From: Lachnoclostridium sp. UBA1175
GTDB taxonomy: Bacteria > Bacillota > Clostridia > Lachnospirales > Lachnospiraceae
Reading direction: 5' to 3'
DNA: 64,000 nt
NCBI GenBank assembly: GCA_002311665.1
Contig: DBYX01000021.1
Span: 14,639-78,638, forward strand
Numbering within the stretch: the first letter of the stretch is position 1; every line of letters begins with the position of its first letter. A program made the position numbers and the translations under genes. Below are positions 14,945 to 24,951 of the stretch, piece by piece. The notes beneath the pieces are model-generated. The model saw nothing but the letters and a program-made list of their open reading frames with translations. It did not search any database and was not told where the DNA came from.

Positions 14945-17380
14945 TTACGGCTTCACGACGATCGTAAAGATCTTGCCCTTCACGTAAATCTTCTTCACGA
15001 TAGTTCCCGTCAGGAACTTTGCCGCATCGGACTCCTGTACCTTTGCAAGCACGCTGTCCTCGTCGTCCTCCATCGTGACATTGACCTTGCCGCGGACTTT
15101 GCCGTTGACCTGAACGGCGATCTCGATCGTATCCTCCTTGGTCTTGTCCTCCTCAAAAGTAGGCCAAGGCTCGTATGCGATCGTTCCCTCGTGTCCGAGT
15201 TCGCTCCACAGCTCCTCGCCGATGTGCGGGCAAATGCAGGAAAGCATCTTCACAAGGCCTTCCGCATATGCCTTCGTGCAGCGTCCCTCCTTGTAGCAGG
15301 CATTCACGAAAATCATCATCTGGCTGATCGCAGTGTTAAATGCGAGCTTCTCAAAGTCGCTCGACACCTTCTTGACGGTCTGGTGGTACACGCGCTCAAG
15401 CGCAGGAACCGACTCATCAGTGATATTGTCCGGGTTCGTCACGAACGTCCAGACACGGTTCAGGAACTTTCTTGCGCCCTCCACACCGGAGTTGCTCCAG
15501 GGCTTACTGACCTCAAGCGGTCCCATAAACATCAGATACAGGCGAAGTGTGTCCGCACCGTAGTCGCGCACGATGTCGCTCGGGTTGACAACATACTCGG
15601 GAAATCTCTTGCCCATCTTGATGCCGTTTGCACCGAGGATCATACCCTGGTGAACAAGCTTCTTAAACGGCTCCTTCGTCGGTGCGATGCCCTTGTCATA
15701 CAGGAAACGGTTCCAGATGCGGCTGTACATCAGATGTCCTACCGCGTGCTCCGGTCCGCCGATGTAAAGGTCAACCGGCATCCAGTGCTTGAGAAGCTCG
15801 GGATCCGCCAGCTGCTTGTCGTTATCCGGGTCGATGTAGCGCAGGAAATACCAGCTCGATCCTGCGGAACCGGGCATCGTCGAGGTCTCTCTCTTACCCT
15901 TGATGCCGTTGTGATCATACTGCTTCCACTCGGTTGCGTTCTCGAGAGGCGCCTGGCCGTTCTTGCCCTTGTAATCGTCAAGCTCGGGCAGGATCAGCGG
16001 GAGCTCGTCATCATCGAGCACATGAATTTTTCCGTCCTCGGTGTGAACAACCGGAACCGGCTCGCCCCAATATCTCTGGCGCGCAAAGATCCACTCGCGG
16101 AAATGGTAGTTGACCGTTCTCTTGCCGACGCCCATCTTCTCGAGTTTCGCAGTGATGGCCTCCTTGGCCTCCTCCACGGTCAGTCCCGTGAACTCCTGTG
16201 AATTGATCAGGCGGTAGCCCTTGCCGAGATAATCGCCCTTCTCAAACGCGTGCTCGCTGACATCGACGTGGCCGAGTTTCTCGTCTCCGTCGATAACCTG
16301 AAGCATATCGATATTGTGCGCGATCGCGTACTCGAAGTCACGCTGGTCGTGCGAAGGAACCGCCATAACGGCGCCGGTGCCGTAGCTTGCAAGCACGAAA
16401 TCACCGATAAACATGCGGACTTCTCTGCCGTTCACGGGGTTGATACACGTAACGCCCTTGAGCTCACAGCCGGACTTCGTCTTGTTGAGCTCGGTACGGT
16501 CCATATCATTCTTCTTCAATGTCTCCGCGATGTAAGCTTCCACTTCCTCACGGTTCTGTACGCGATCAAGCAAAGTCTTTACGATGTCACCGTCCGGTGC
16601 AAGCACCATGAACGTGATACCGTAGATGGTCTCGATACACGTCGTGAAGATGGAGAAATCTCCGCCGCCCACGATGTCGAACTTCACCTCGACACCGGTC
16701 GAGCGACCGATCCAGTTCTGCTGCATCAGTTTCGTCGACTCCGGCCAGTCTACCGTCTCGAGCCCCTCCAGGAGCTGCTCGGCGAACGCCGGCTGGTCGA
16801 TGACCCACTGCTTCATATTTTTGCGCACAACCGGGAAACCGCCGCGCTCACTCTTGCCGTCGATGACCTCGTCGTTCGAGAGCACCGTGCCGAGCTCCTC
16901 GCACCAGTTGACCGGCATGTCGATGTATTTTGCGTAACCTGCCAGATAGAGCTGCTTGAAGATCCACTGCGTCCACTTATAGAACTTCGGGTCGGAAGTT
17001 GCGACCATCTTCGACCAGTCATAGTCGAAGCCGAGTTCCTTCAGCTGCTTTCCGAACGTGCGGATGTTCTCCTGCGTAAATCCGTTCGGATGATGTCCCG
17101 TTGTCACGGCATACTGCTCTGCCGGCAGACCGAACGAGTCATAGCCCATCGGATGAAGCACATTGTAGCCCTGCATGCGCTTCATTCTCGACATGATATC
17201 GGTCGCGGTGTACCCTTCCGGATGTCCCGCGTGAAGGCCGACACCCGACGGATACGGGAACATGTCAAGCACATAGTACTTCGGCTTGCTGAAATCCCAC
17301 ACATCGGTGTGGAACGTGTCATGCTCCTCCCAGTATTTCTGCCATTTCGGCTCAATCTTGCCCGGTTCGTAGTTCTTCAT
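14945..17380 (-). CDS. leuS: Leucyl-tRNA synthetase
   Basis: Class I synthetase, 811 residues, full length. The HIGH-equivalent HAGH is at residues 50-53 after MFPYPSGVGL. The CP1 editing domain spans about 225-415, including WIGRSTGVEV, the Thr-rich FTTCIETIYG and GTGAVMAVPSHDQRDFEYA, which keeps the editing Asp. The KMSKS loop reads KMGKR (residues 588-592), and the Thr-rich peptide reads CIET where RPDT is usual. Both look like lineage features because the frame is intact and the rest of the protein is well conserved. The C-terminal domain ends VKGKIFTIVVKP. No T-box is seen in the 164 bp upstream. Confidence 0.97.
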   Translation of the reverse strand: MKNYEPGKIEPKWQKYWEEHDTFHTDVWDFSKPKYYVLDMFPYPSGVGLHAGHPEGYTATDIMSRMKRMQGYNVLHPMGYDSFGLPAEQYAVTTGHHPNGFTQENIRTFGKQLKELGFDYDWSKMVATSDPKFYKWTQWIFKQLYLAGYAKYIDMPVNWCEELGTVLSNDEVIDGKSERGGFPVVRKNMKQWVIDQPAFAEQLLEGLETVDWPESTKLMQQNWIGRSTGVEVKFDIVGGGDFSIFTTCIETIYGITFMVLAPDGDIVKTLLDRVQNREEVEAYIAETLKKNDMDRTELNKTKSGCELKGVTCINPVNGREVRMFIGDFVLASYGTGAVMAVPSHDQRDFEYAIAHNIDMLQVIDGDEKLGHVDVSEHAFEKGDYLGKGYRLINSQEFTGLTVEEAKEAITAKLEKMGVGKRTVNYHFREWIFARQRYWGEPVPVVHTEDGKIHVLDDDELPLILPELDDYKGKNGQAPLENATEWKQYDHNGIKGKRETSTMPGSAGSSWYFLRYIDPDNDKQLADPELLKHWMPVDLYIGGPEHAVGHLMYSRIWNRFLYDKGIAPTKEPFKKLVHQGMILGANGIKMGKRFPEYVVNPSDIVRDYGADTLRLYLMFMGPLEVSKPWSNSGVEGARKFLNRVWTFVTNPDNITDESVPALERVYHQTVKKVSSDFEKLAFNTAISQMMIFVNACYKEGRCTKAYAEGLVKMLSCICPHIGEELWSELGHEGTIAYEPWPTFEEDKTKEDTIEIAVQVNGKVRGKVNVTMEDDEDSVLAKVQESDAAKFLTGTIVKKIYVKGKIFTIVVKP

Positions 17381-17544
17381 AACTGGCTCCTTCCGCCGTA
17401 GGATAACGCTTCTGACGGCTTTCTGTATTCATTGATACGTCCACGGAAAATATAGGACATAATTTAACACCGCAGACCGGAATTGTCAACCGAAAATCCC
17501 GCGGATGCAGGCATTTTCCGAGAATTCCGATCTTGGCGCCCGGT

Positions 17545-18474
17545 TTACTTTCCGAACACCGCGCCGTTGATGTCCTCGATCATATCGATCACTGCCTGAC
17601 GCGACGCGTCCGCGAAGTTCTCCGGCGTGAAACGATCCGCGTACTTCGCCTGCCTGTACGCCGCGATGATGCCGCGCGAGGAGTTCACGATCGCGCCGAG
17701 GCCGTCCTCGTTGAAATACGGTTTGAGGCCCTCCGCCGTGCCGCCCTGCGCGCCGTAGCCGGGCACAAGGATAAACGCCTTCGGCATGATCTTACGAAGG
17801 ATCTTACCCATCTCCGGGTAGGTTGCACCGACGACCGCTCCGACATTACTGTAGACGCCGTCCATGCTCGCCTCGCCCCACTCTGCCACCTTCTCGCCGA
17901 CCCACTCGTACAGCGGGCGTCCGTCGATCAGACGATCCTGGAACTCACCGCTCGAGGGATTCGAAGTTTTGACCAGGAGGAAAATGCCTCTGTCCTCCTT
18001 GTTGCACACCTCAAGGAAGGGCTTCACGCCGTCCGATCCGAGGTACGGGTTGACCGTCGCAAAATCCTCGTCGAAGGGAACGAACGATTTTCCGCCCACT
18101 TCAACACTTCCGAGGTGCGCCGTCGCATACGCTGCGGAGGTGGATCCGATGTCACCGCGCTTGACGTCGCCGATCACGAGAAGTCCCTTGCCGTGGCAAT
18201 AGTCAACCGTCTTGCAGAAGGCGATCATTCCGGGGATGCCGAACTGCTCGTACATCGCAATCTGCGGCTTCACGCATGGAATGAGATCGTACGTCGCATC
18301 CACGATCGCCTTGTTGTACTGCCACACGGCCTCCGCCGCACCTTCGAGCGTCTCGCCGTACTCCGCGAATGCTGCCGCCTTGATGTGCTCGGGGATGTAC
18401 GAAAGCATCGGGTCAAGTCCGACCACGATCGGTGCGTTCGTTCTCTGAATCTTGTCGATTAATTTGCTGATCAT
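17545..18474 (-). CDS. pyrF: Orotidine 5'-phosphate decarboxylase, class II
   Basis: The last step of UMP synthesis. The 309-residue size and VVGLDPML at the start mark the larger class II form. The catalytic DxK..D tetrad lies in GDVKRGDIGSTSAAYA near residue 100, and PGYGAQGGTAEGL is the phosphate loop. The start MISKLIDKIQ has SD AAGGAG. pyrC lies 45 bp upstream on the same strand, so the two are co-transcribed. No pyrR attenuator is seen in the short gap. Confidence 0.96.
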   Translation of the reverse strand: MISKLIDKIQRTNAPIVVGLDPMLSYIPEHIKAAAFAEYGETLEGAAEAVWQYNKAIVDATYDLIPCVKPQIAMYEQFGIPGMIAFCKTVDYCHGKGLLVIGDVKRGDIGSTSAAYATAHLGSVEVGGKSFVPFDEDFATVNPYLGSDGVKPFLEVCNKEDRGIFLLVKTSNPSSGEFQDRLIDGRPLYEWVGEKVAEWGEASMDGVYSNVGAVVGATYPEMGKILRKIMPKAFILVPGYGAQGGTAEGLKPYFNEDGLGAIVNSSRGIIAAYRQAKYADRFTPENFADASRQAVIDMIEDINGAVFGK

Positions 18475-18519
18475 ATCGTTAGCTCCTTCTTGCCGGAAAC
18501 CGGCGCTTATTCATTGAAA

Positions 18520-19779
18520 TCAATATACTCTTGTTCCGTCAATGTAGGTAGCGAGCACCTTGCCGTACACCCTGCGCCCGTCAAACGGTGTGTTTTTACC
18601 CATCGAGCGGAAGTACCGCGCGTCGATCCTGCACTCCTCGCCGGTAACGATCGCGATGTCCGCAGGCGCACCCACCGAGAGCGTGCCTCCCGTGTGCCCT
18701 GCGATTCTCGAAGGATTCAGGCTCATCATCTTAACAAGCGTCGGCATATCAATGTAGCCGCCCTTCACAAGCGTCGTGTACGAAAGTGCAAAAGCTGTCT
18801 CGGAACCGACGATCCCGAAAGGTGCCTTCACGAATCCGCGGCTCTTCTCCTCCGCCGTGTGCGGTGCATGGTCTGTGGAGATGCAGTCGAAGATCCCGTC
18901 CCGGATCGCCTCAAGCAATGCCTCCATATCCGCGCGGCTGCGAAGCGGCGGATTCATCTTATAGTTCGCATCGTCCCCGGGGATCTCATCATCGCACATT
19001 GCAAAATGATGTGGGCAAACCTCGCCGCTCACCGGGTATCCGGCGTCCTTGGCCTCTTTGAGAAGTCTCGCGGAAAATGCCGTTGAACAGTGGCACAGGT
19101 GCACGTGGCAACCCGTCTCACCCGCGAGGATCAGATCCCTCGCCGTGATGACATCCTCCACGGCGTCGGTGATGCCGGGAAGTCCGAGTTTCTCGGAAGC
19201 CATGCCGGAGTTGATAACACCGCCCGCGACAAGATTTTTATCCTCACAGTGTGCGAACATCGGAAGTCCTATCGAAGCTGCCTTGCGAAGCGCCTCACGG
19301 TAAAGCGTGATATCCATTACCGATTTGCCGTCCTCAGACATCGCGACGGCTCCCGCTTCCTTCGCAGCAGCGAGATCCGCAAGCTCCCTGCCTTCCTGTC
19401 CGAGCGTTACCGCCGTGATCGGGAGAAGTTTGACCGAGCACTCGCTCTCGCTTCTTTTGAGAAGTGTCGCGATCTTCTCCGCGCTGTCCGTCGCAGGCGA
19501 AGTGTTCGGCATCGGCGCTACCGCCGTGTAACCGCCTGCCGCAGCCGCAGCCGTTCCGGTCGTGAGAGTCTCCTTCGCCGTCTGGCCGGGATCGCGCAGA
19601 TGCACGTGAAGATCGACAAAACCCGGGACCACGTACGCTCCGCGGCAGTCTAACTCACGCTCACCGTCCGCAGGCAGGTTGTCCGCCACCGCAGTGATCA
19701 CACCTTCGGCGAAAGCCACATCGGTGATCCGGTCAATCCCGTTCGCCGGATCGATCACATGTCCGTTACGAAGAATCAT
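18520..19779 (-). CDS. pyrC: Dihydroorotase
   Basis: Zinc amidohydrolase of pyrimidine synthesis (carbamoyl-aspartate to dihydroorotate), 419 residues, type I length. Metal-binding DLHVHLRDPGQT is at about residue 57, the carboxylated/metal-ligand region follows with MFAHCED and HLCHCST, and the catalytic Asp is in ISTDHAPHTAEEK. The start has SD CAGGAGG. It forms an operon with pyrF downstream; the thiamine pyrophosphokinase gene is 51 bp upstream. Confidence 0.97.
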   Translation of the reverse strand: MILRNGHVIDPANGIDRITDVAFAEGVITAVADNLPADGERELDCRGAYVVPGFVDLHVHLRDPGQTAKETLTTGTAAAAAGGYTAVAPMPNTSPATDSAEKIATLLKRSESECSVKLLPITAVTLGQEGRELADLAAAKEAGAVAMSEDGKSVMDITLYREALRKAASIGLPMFAHCEDKNLVAGGVINSGMASEKLGLPGITDAVEDVITARDLILAGETGCHVHLCHCSTAFSARLLKEAKDAGYPVSGEVCPHHFAMCDDEIPGDDANYKMNPPLRSRADMEALLEAIRDGIFDCISTDHAPHTAEEKSRGFVKAPFGIVGSETAFALSYTTLVKGGYIDMPTLVKMMSLNPSRIAGHTGGTLSVGAPADIAIVTGEECRIDARYFRSMGKNTPFDGRRVYGKVLATYIDGTRVY

Positions 19780-19830
19780 AACATCCTCCTGAATGAATAT
19801 TTAGAAAACAGTCAACGTATTACATTGCAT

Positions 19831-20499
19831 TTATCTGAAAATGATATCGTCCGGAAGGAATTCTCCCACGATGAGGAGCGTTCCCCGCATGTGCACGATC
19901 ACAGCGGAATCAGCCGCTGTCTCGTTGCTCACGCCAAGCGCATAATCATCCTTCAATTCCACATCAGTCGCTTCGTATTTTGCGCCGCGGATAGTCACAC
20001 CTTCGGCACTTCCCATTGCAAACACGCTGAAAGCAAGTCCCGGACGACCATGTATCTCAATGCAGCTTTCCGTTCCCTCATCCGCGCAGACCACGGTAGC
20101 CGTTAGTTTCGGTCCGATCAAAAAGCCCCGTCCGCCGCGGATTGCAATATGCTTCAGCAGCTGCAGGTTCGCGATCGTATGATCAAAGCGTCCGCCGGTA
20201 CCGCCGAGAAGACGGAACTCGGGGAAGCCTTTCTCCTCGCCGAGTGATACTGCAACACCCATATCGGTGTCATCCTTCTCGACGGGAAGCTTTACGGTGG
20301 GGATTCCTTCGGTATGAAATTCTTCTCCGAGGGAATCCATATCACCGACAAAAAGGTCCGGCCGGATGTCCGGCAGTTCCTCGCGGATCCACGCAAGCCC
20401 TCCGTCGGCGGCGATCACGTAATCGCCTTCCCTTACGCAGGCTTCCACACGCTCCGCCGGGATCCTTTCCCCTGCTCCGAATATCACGCAGACACTCAT
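19831..20499 (-). CDS. thiN: Thiamine pyrophosphokinase
   Basis: Transfers pyrophosphate from ATP to thiamine, giving the cofactor TPP. It is 222 residues from ATG 20499, chosen because AGGAGA lies seven bases upstream and MSVCVIFGAGE is the normal beginning; a start at 20613 would run into recJ. Family motifs: AADGGLAWIRE, DLFVGDMDSLG, PVEKDDTDMG and GGTGGRFDHTIANLQLL. The C-terminal beta domain carries the thiamine-binding segment ending SNETAADSAVI. Here it follows recJ, not the rpe/rsgA genes it often accompanies. Confidence 0.94.
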   Translation of the reverse strand: MSVCVIFGAGERIPAERVEACVREGDYVIAADGGLAWIREELPDIRPDLFVGDMDSLGEEFHTEGIPTVKLPVEKDDTDMGVAVSLGEEKGFPEFRLLGGTGGRFDHTIANLQLLKHIAIRGGRGFLIGPKLTATVVCADEGTESCIEIHGRPGLAFSVFAMGSAEGVTIRGAKYEATDVELKDDYALGVSNETAADSAVIVHMRGTLLIVGEFLPDDIIFR

Positions 20500-20578
20500 A
20501 GCGTCTCTCCTTCTAAGCCGTGCAGCGTCGTTCAAGCCATCTGTTCTTTGCGCGCACGGTGAAAAACAAAACAATACT

Positions 20579-22324
20579 TCAGAACCGGTAACCCTTAACC
20601 TCGATCTCCACACTCACGCGGTCGTTGAACCGGTTCTCACGCGCCGTGTAAAGTATCGTGATTTTTGATGAGCCTCTACCGCACAATACATTGTCGGTCT
20701 CCCGCTCGCCGAAGGCTTCCCGGAATCCGTCAAGGAAATCTCCTGCATCCGCGAAACACATTCCGCGGATCTCCGTGCCTGCGGAGTCACGCAACCGCAA
20801 TGCAAGGTACTGTCCCTCTACGCCGACTCGTCTTGCACTCTGCACTGTCACGTTCCGAAGTGCAAACAGCGGCTCACGGTTTCCCTTTCCGAAAGGCCCC
20901 ATTCTCTCAATCTCACTGATCAGAGAAAGGCTCAGCTCCGCGAAAGGAACCTCAAGATCGATCTTTCGCTCCAGACGAAGTGACGCGCCCTGGGAAGAGA
21001 ACTCCTCATTCATCGCGCTTCGAAAGGCTTCAACATCATCCGCTTTGATCGTGAGGCCTGCAGCCATCGGATGTCCGCCGTATTTGACGAACAACTCCGC
21101 GCGGCGGTTCAGTGCATCGATCATCGAGAACGATTCCGTGCTTCTTCCGGAGCCTTTCAGCAATCCCTCCTCGGAGGAGTCCGTGAGGAGAAATGCAGGA
21201 CGGTTCCATGCTTCTCTCGCCTTTCCGCATACGATCCCCGCGATGCTCTCGTGACACCCCGGAAGGTAAAGAACCAGGACCGGGTCGTCCTTGCCACCGA
21301 GGATCATCGAGTCCGCAAGGCGGATCGCTTCTTTCGTATAAAAATCGGACTGTTCCCTTCTTCTTCGGTTGACCTCGACCATCCTCGCCGCATACTCACG
21401 GCGAAGCCTGTCGTCATCCGAAAGAAGGAGTTCCACCCCGTAGTCAGCCGTCTCAAGGCGCCCCAGTGCATTGATGCAGGGGCCAAGCACAAACCCGAAC
21501 GTATAAGGACGGATCGGTTCATTCAGCTCATTTGCTTCGAAGAGTGCCCGAAGTCCCGGGTTCCACTCTCTCACCGGCCTGGAGAGTCCCTTTCGAAGGA
21601 TGTCCCGCGCGAAGCCGCTCAGTTCCATCACATCGCACAGCGTCGCAAGCGCGAGTATCTCCGTCATATGGTCACAATAGCCGTTCATGCCTTCCGAGGC
21701 AAGTAGCGCATCGTTCAAAAGCGCAGCAACGACGGCTCCGCATATATTGTCGTAGCGGTCACTGCCCTCAGCCACCTTCGGGTCGATCACACAGTCGGCA
21801 ACAGGAAGATGTTCCTGAGGATCGTGGTGGTCTGTCACAACGACGCGAAGGCCGAGTTCCTTCGCGAGCGCGCACTGCTTTACTGCGGCGATCCCGTTGT
21901 CAACCGTCACGATCGTTCGTATCCCCTCCTGTGCGGCATTTCTCACCATCTCCTCGGAGATGCCGTAGCCGTCCGCGACACGGTCGGGGATCCGGTAGTC
22001 GACTTCCGCCCCGAGCAAGCGAAGCGCCGTGACACACAGATAAGTTCCGGTCACACCGTCAACATCATAGTCGCCGATCACGCGGAATCTGCCGCCCTCT
22101 GCGAGTGCCTCGCGCATAACACGCACATACTCGTCGGTTCCCGCGAGTCTCGGCCAGTCGATCTTATCCTTCGGATAGAGGAACGCAGATACTTCCTCCG
22201 GCGTGCGAAAGCCGCGGCTCCAGAGGATCCTTGCGCATATGTTGCTGATCCCGAAACGGTTCATCAGCTCGGTGACGTCGCCGGAACGCCAGGCAGACAT
22301 CCAATCCTCTTCATACCGTCTCAT
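20579..22324 (-). CDS. recJ: Single-stranded-DNA-specific 5'-3' exonuclease RecJ
   Basis: DHH-family nuclease for recombination and mismatch repair, 581 residues. Catalytic motifs in order: DYDVDGVTG (about 95), VTVDNG, VTDHHDP (the DHH), DPKVAE, GAVVAALL, and the DHHA1 signature GGHPMAAGLTI. The C-terminal OB domain is present (EIDLEVPFAELSL region), but the extra C-terminal extension of Bacillus RecJ is missing, giving the shorter form. Strong SD GGAGG upstream of ATG 22324. It is separated from secDF by a terminator, so it likely has its own promoter or is reached by read-through. Confidence 0.95.
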   Translation of the reverse strand: MRRYEEDWMSAWRSGDVTELMNRFGISNICARILWSRGFRTPEEVSAFLYPKDKIDWPRLAGTDEYVRVMREALAEGGRFRVIGDYDVDGVTGTYLCVTALRLLGAEVDYRIPDRVADGYGISEEMVRNAAQEGIRTIVTVDNGIAAVKQCALAKELGLRVVVTDHHDPQEHLPVADCVIDPKVAEGSDRYDNICGAVVAALLNDALLASEGMNGYCDHMTEILALATLCDVMELSGFARDILRKGLSRPVREWNPGLRALFEANELNEPIRPYTFGFVLGPCINALGRLETADYGVELLLSDDDRLRREYAARMVEVNRRRREQSDFYTKEAIRLADSMILGGKDDPVLVLYLPGCHESIAGIVCGKAREAWNRPAFLLTDSSEEGLLKGSGRSTESFSMIDALNRRAELFVKYGGHPMAAGLTIKADDVEAFRSAMNEEFSSQGASLRLERKIDLEVPFAELSLSLISEIERMGPFGKGNREPLFALRNVTVQSARRVGVEGQYLALRLRDSAGTEIRGMCFADAGDFLDGFREAFGERETDNVLCGRGSSKITILYTARENRFNDRVSVEIEVKGYRF

Positions 22325-22368
22325 AGGTTTCCTCCGATCACTGCAGATTCCGGTTGGTTATAAAACAT

Positions 22369-22393
22369 CTGCCGGACATAAGCTGTCCGGCAG
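22369..22393 (-). terminator. Terminator after secDF
   Basis: A perfect 10-bp stem CTGCCGGACA/TGTCCGGCAG (22369-22378 with 22384-22393) has a 5-base loop. On the minus strand it is followed by ATGTTTTATAA. It lies 17 bp beyond the secDF stop. Confidence 0.85.
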
Positions 22394-22410
22394 GTGGTAA
22401 GATACTTCTC

Positions 22411-24654
22411 TTATGCGTGCGCCTTCTTGTTCTTTCTCGTCTTGAAGAAATACCAGAGCGAGCCGGCGATGCAGACGGAGGAATAACCGCCGCAGAGGAT
22501 ACCGACTGCCATCGGGATGGCGAAGATACGCACGGACTCCACGCCGAGGATGATCAGCATAACAACGGTGAGCAAGGTCGTCACGGAAGTATGAATGCTT
22601 CGCGTGAAGGTCTCCGTGATGCTTCGGTTGACGACATCGGCGAGATCTTCCTTCTTCTTCATATTGCCGAGGTTCTCGCGGAGTCTGTCGAAAATGACGA
22701 TCGTCGCGTTGATACTGTATCCGACGATAGTCAGCATACAAGCGATGAAGCTCGTGTCAACCGTGAGGCGTACAACCGCATACAGGCAGAGAACGACAAG
22801 GATGTCGTGGATCAGCGCGAGCACGGAGCTTGCCGCAAATGCCATGTTGGAGAAACGGATCAGGATGTAGATCAGCATGCAGATCGTTGCGATGATCACG
22901 GCAACGATCGCGTTCGTCTTCATCTCACCGGAGATCGTACCGCTGATGGTCTCTGTCTCAATGTCAGACTCCGCCATTCCGTAGGTCTCCATCAATGCCT
23001 TCTTCAACTTGTCAAGGGATGTCTCATCGAGCGACTTGGTCTTGATCAGGAGGGTGTTTGCACCTTCCACTGCGGAGATCGTCGAATTCTCGCCGACCTT
23101 CTCCATAACGAAGTTCTCGATCTCAACATTATCCGGAGCCTTGTCCTTGAACGTAACCTCAAGCGAGGTACCGCCGACGAAGTCCAGACCGTAGTTGAGT
23201 GCGTTGTCCGTCGTAGCCTTGTTTACGATGAGCATCACGATGCAGAGTGCGATCACGGAACCGGAGAGGATCAGATACTTCTTCCAGTTCTGTACGATGC
23301 GCATGGTCTTCTTCTCCTTCGCAACACCGTAGTACTTCACATCGTCGATGCCTACATAGTAGAACGCCTTCATAATGAAATACGTTACAACGAAAGCCGT
23401 GAACATCGATACGAGAATACCGATACCGAGCGTTGTAGCGAAGCCCTTGATCACACCGCTTCCGCGGAAGTAAAGTACGATCGCTGCGATCAAGGTCGTA
23501 ACGTTACCGTCGATGATCGCGCTGAGAGCCTTGCGGTAACCGATCTTAACGGAGGAACGAACCGTTTTGCCGGTTGCGAGCTCCTCACGGATACGCGTGA
23601 AGATGATGACGTTCGCGTCAACCGCCATACCGACGGAGAGAATGATACCCGCGATACCGGGAAGCGTGAGCGTCACGTGGAACAGAAGAAGCATCGCCAG
23701 CACGATACCCAGATAGGTGATCAGGCTGAGGCATGCCGCTACACCGGGCACCCGGTAGAAAACGATCATATAAACGCCGACAAGGAAGAGACCGATCAAA
23801 CCGGCGATCAGGCTTGTCTTAAGAGCGCGGCTGCCGAGCGTAGCTCCGACAACGTTAGAACGAAGCGACTCGATCTCGATCGGCAGTGCACCGATACGGA
23901 TGATCGTAGCAAGGCTCTTCGCCTCATCCATCGTGCGGGAACCGGTGATGACCGCCGATCCTCCGGAGATGGTCTGCCTGACCGCGGGGCAGCTGTATAC
24001 GACATTGTCGTAGATGATCGCGATCATATTCTTCATCGAGCCGTAGGTCTCGGCAGCACACTCTGCCGTCGCCGTCTCAAACTTCTTGCCGCCGGCTTCG
24101 TTGAGCGAGAGTTCAACCTCATACTCGATCACATTGTTGTTCTGCAGGGATCTCGCGTCTGCACCGTCGACATCGGTACCATCGATCACGACGCTTCCGG
24201 ATGCGATGATCTCCTCCATCGTGCGCGCAAGCACATACGCGCCGTTGGCATCCGTCGTGATGTTCTCCTTACCGTCCTTGTCAACCGTGCGGATGAAGTA
24301 GATGTTACCCGCGTTGCCGAGCGTGTCGAAAACCTTCTTCGCATCGTCCTCGCCGGGGATATCCACATTGATCCTTCGATTGCCTTCCAGGTACACACGT
24401 GCCTCGGAGCTGAGCGTGGTAGCTCTCTTCTCCAGCTTCGTCTGGAGGTCATCCAGTTCCTCCGAGGTGGGATTTTCCTTCACCGTCTGATAGGTAACGC
24501 TGACACCTCCTGCGAGATCAAGGCCGAGGCTCACGTCCTTCGCACCGATGATCTTTCCGTCTTTCTGAGAACCGAACACTCCCCAAAGAACGATTCCCAC
24601 GATGATCAGGGCAAGCCCGACAAGCATCAGCAAACCTTTCGTCTTTTCCTTCAT
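22411..24654 (-). CDS. secDF: SecD-SecF fusion protein translocase subunit
   Basis: A proton-driven auxiliary of the Sec translocon in the cytoplasmic membrane. It is 747 residues, a fused SecD (about 1-420) and SecF (about 450-735). SecD features: N-terminal membrane helix, LGLDLAGGVSVTYQ, the P1 head with RRINVDIPGEDDA, and TM4 motif SVGMAVDANVIIFTRIREEL with the conserved Asp. SecF features: NYGLDFVGGTSLEVTF and YSINATIVIFDRLREN. It has twelve predicted helices in two groups of six. The start is taken at ATG 24654 behind AAGGAAGG. An upstream TTG (24660) is less likely. Confidence 0.96.
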   Translation of the reverse strand: MKEKTKGLLMLVGLALIIVGIVLWGVFGSQKDGKIIGAKDVSLGLDLAGGVSVTYQTVKENPTSEELDDLQTKLEKRATTLSSEARVYLEGNRRINVDIPGEDDAKKVFDTLGNAGNIYFIRTVDKDGKENITTDANGAYVLARTMEEIIASGSVVIDGTDVDGADARSLQNNNVIEYEVELSLNEAGGKKFETATAECAAETYGSMKNMIAIIYDNVVYSCPAVRQTISGGSAVITGSRTMDEAKSLATIIRIGALPIEIESLRSNVVGATLGSRALKTSLIAGLIGLFLVGVYMIVFYRVPGVAACLSLITYLGIVLAMLLLFHVTLTLPGIAGIILSVGMAVDANVIIFTRIREELATGKTVRSSVKIGYRKALSAIIDGNVTTLIAAIVLYFRGSGVIKGFATTLGIGILVSMFTAFVVTYFIMKAFYYVGIDDVKYYGVAKEKKTMRIVQNWKKYLILSGSVIALCIVMLIVNKATTDNALNYGLDFVGGTSLEVTFKDKAPDNVEIENFVMEKVGENSTISAVEGANTLLIKTKSLDETSLDKLKKALMETYGMAESDIETETISGTISGEMKTNAIVAVIIATICMLIYILIRFSNMAFAASSVLALIHDILVVLCLYAVVRLTVDTSFIACMLTIVGYSINATIVIFDRLRENLGNMKKKEDLADVVNRSITETFTRSIHTSVTTLLTVVMLIILGVESVRIFAIPMAVGILCGGYSSVCIAGSLWYFFKTRKNKKAHA

Positions 24655-24712
24655 AATCAACCTTCCTTACCAACATCGGATTTGTGCGCGACTGGCGCAC
24701 ACACTGCATAGC

Positions 24713-24740
24713 AGTATAGCACATCTTTTGCAAATTGAAA
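24713..24740 (-). promoter_or_regulatory. Candidate secDF promoter
   Basis: On the minus strand, TTTCAA (24735-24740), a 16-bp spacer and TATACT (24713-24718). A GC-rich inverted repeat TGTGCGC/GCGCACA lies in the leader near 24684-24702. Confidence 0.5.
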
Positions 24741-24896
24741 ATAAAAAGTGAATGATTGCGGCAAGATTTTTCGAAAAATACTGTTCCGATATAAAAAAGC
24801 GGAATTCTCCTGTTGCGTTTATCCCTCTTCTGTGTTATTATAACGATGTGGTTTTTAATTCTACATTATGTGACTTTCATTTTCCGCTTGCTTTGT

Positions 24897-24925
24897 TTGA
24901 GATAACAAACGCCGTCACATATAAT
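24897..24925 (+). promoter_or_regulatory. degV promoter
   Basis: TTGAGA (24897-24902), a 17-bp spacer and a perfect TATAAT (24920-24925), 26 bp before the ATG. A recurrent 9-mer CATTTTCCG (24878-24886) lies just upstream of the -35. Confidence 0.75.
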
Positions 24926-24951
24926 ACTATCAATCCATACCGGAGGAATAT

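Noticed and set aside
17381..17544. T-box riboswitch upstream of leuS (and likewise serS)
   Set aside because: No T-box core or specifier-like stem is visible, and the upstream gaps are too short (164 and 68 bp).
22354..24711. A 785-codon plus-strand frame opposite secDF
   Set aside because: It is a shadow of secDF codon usage: low-complexity His/Asp/Arg-rich product, no SD, no recognisable domain.
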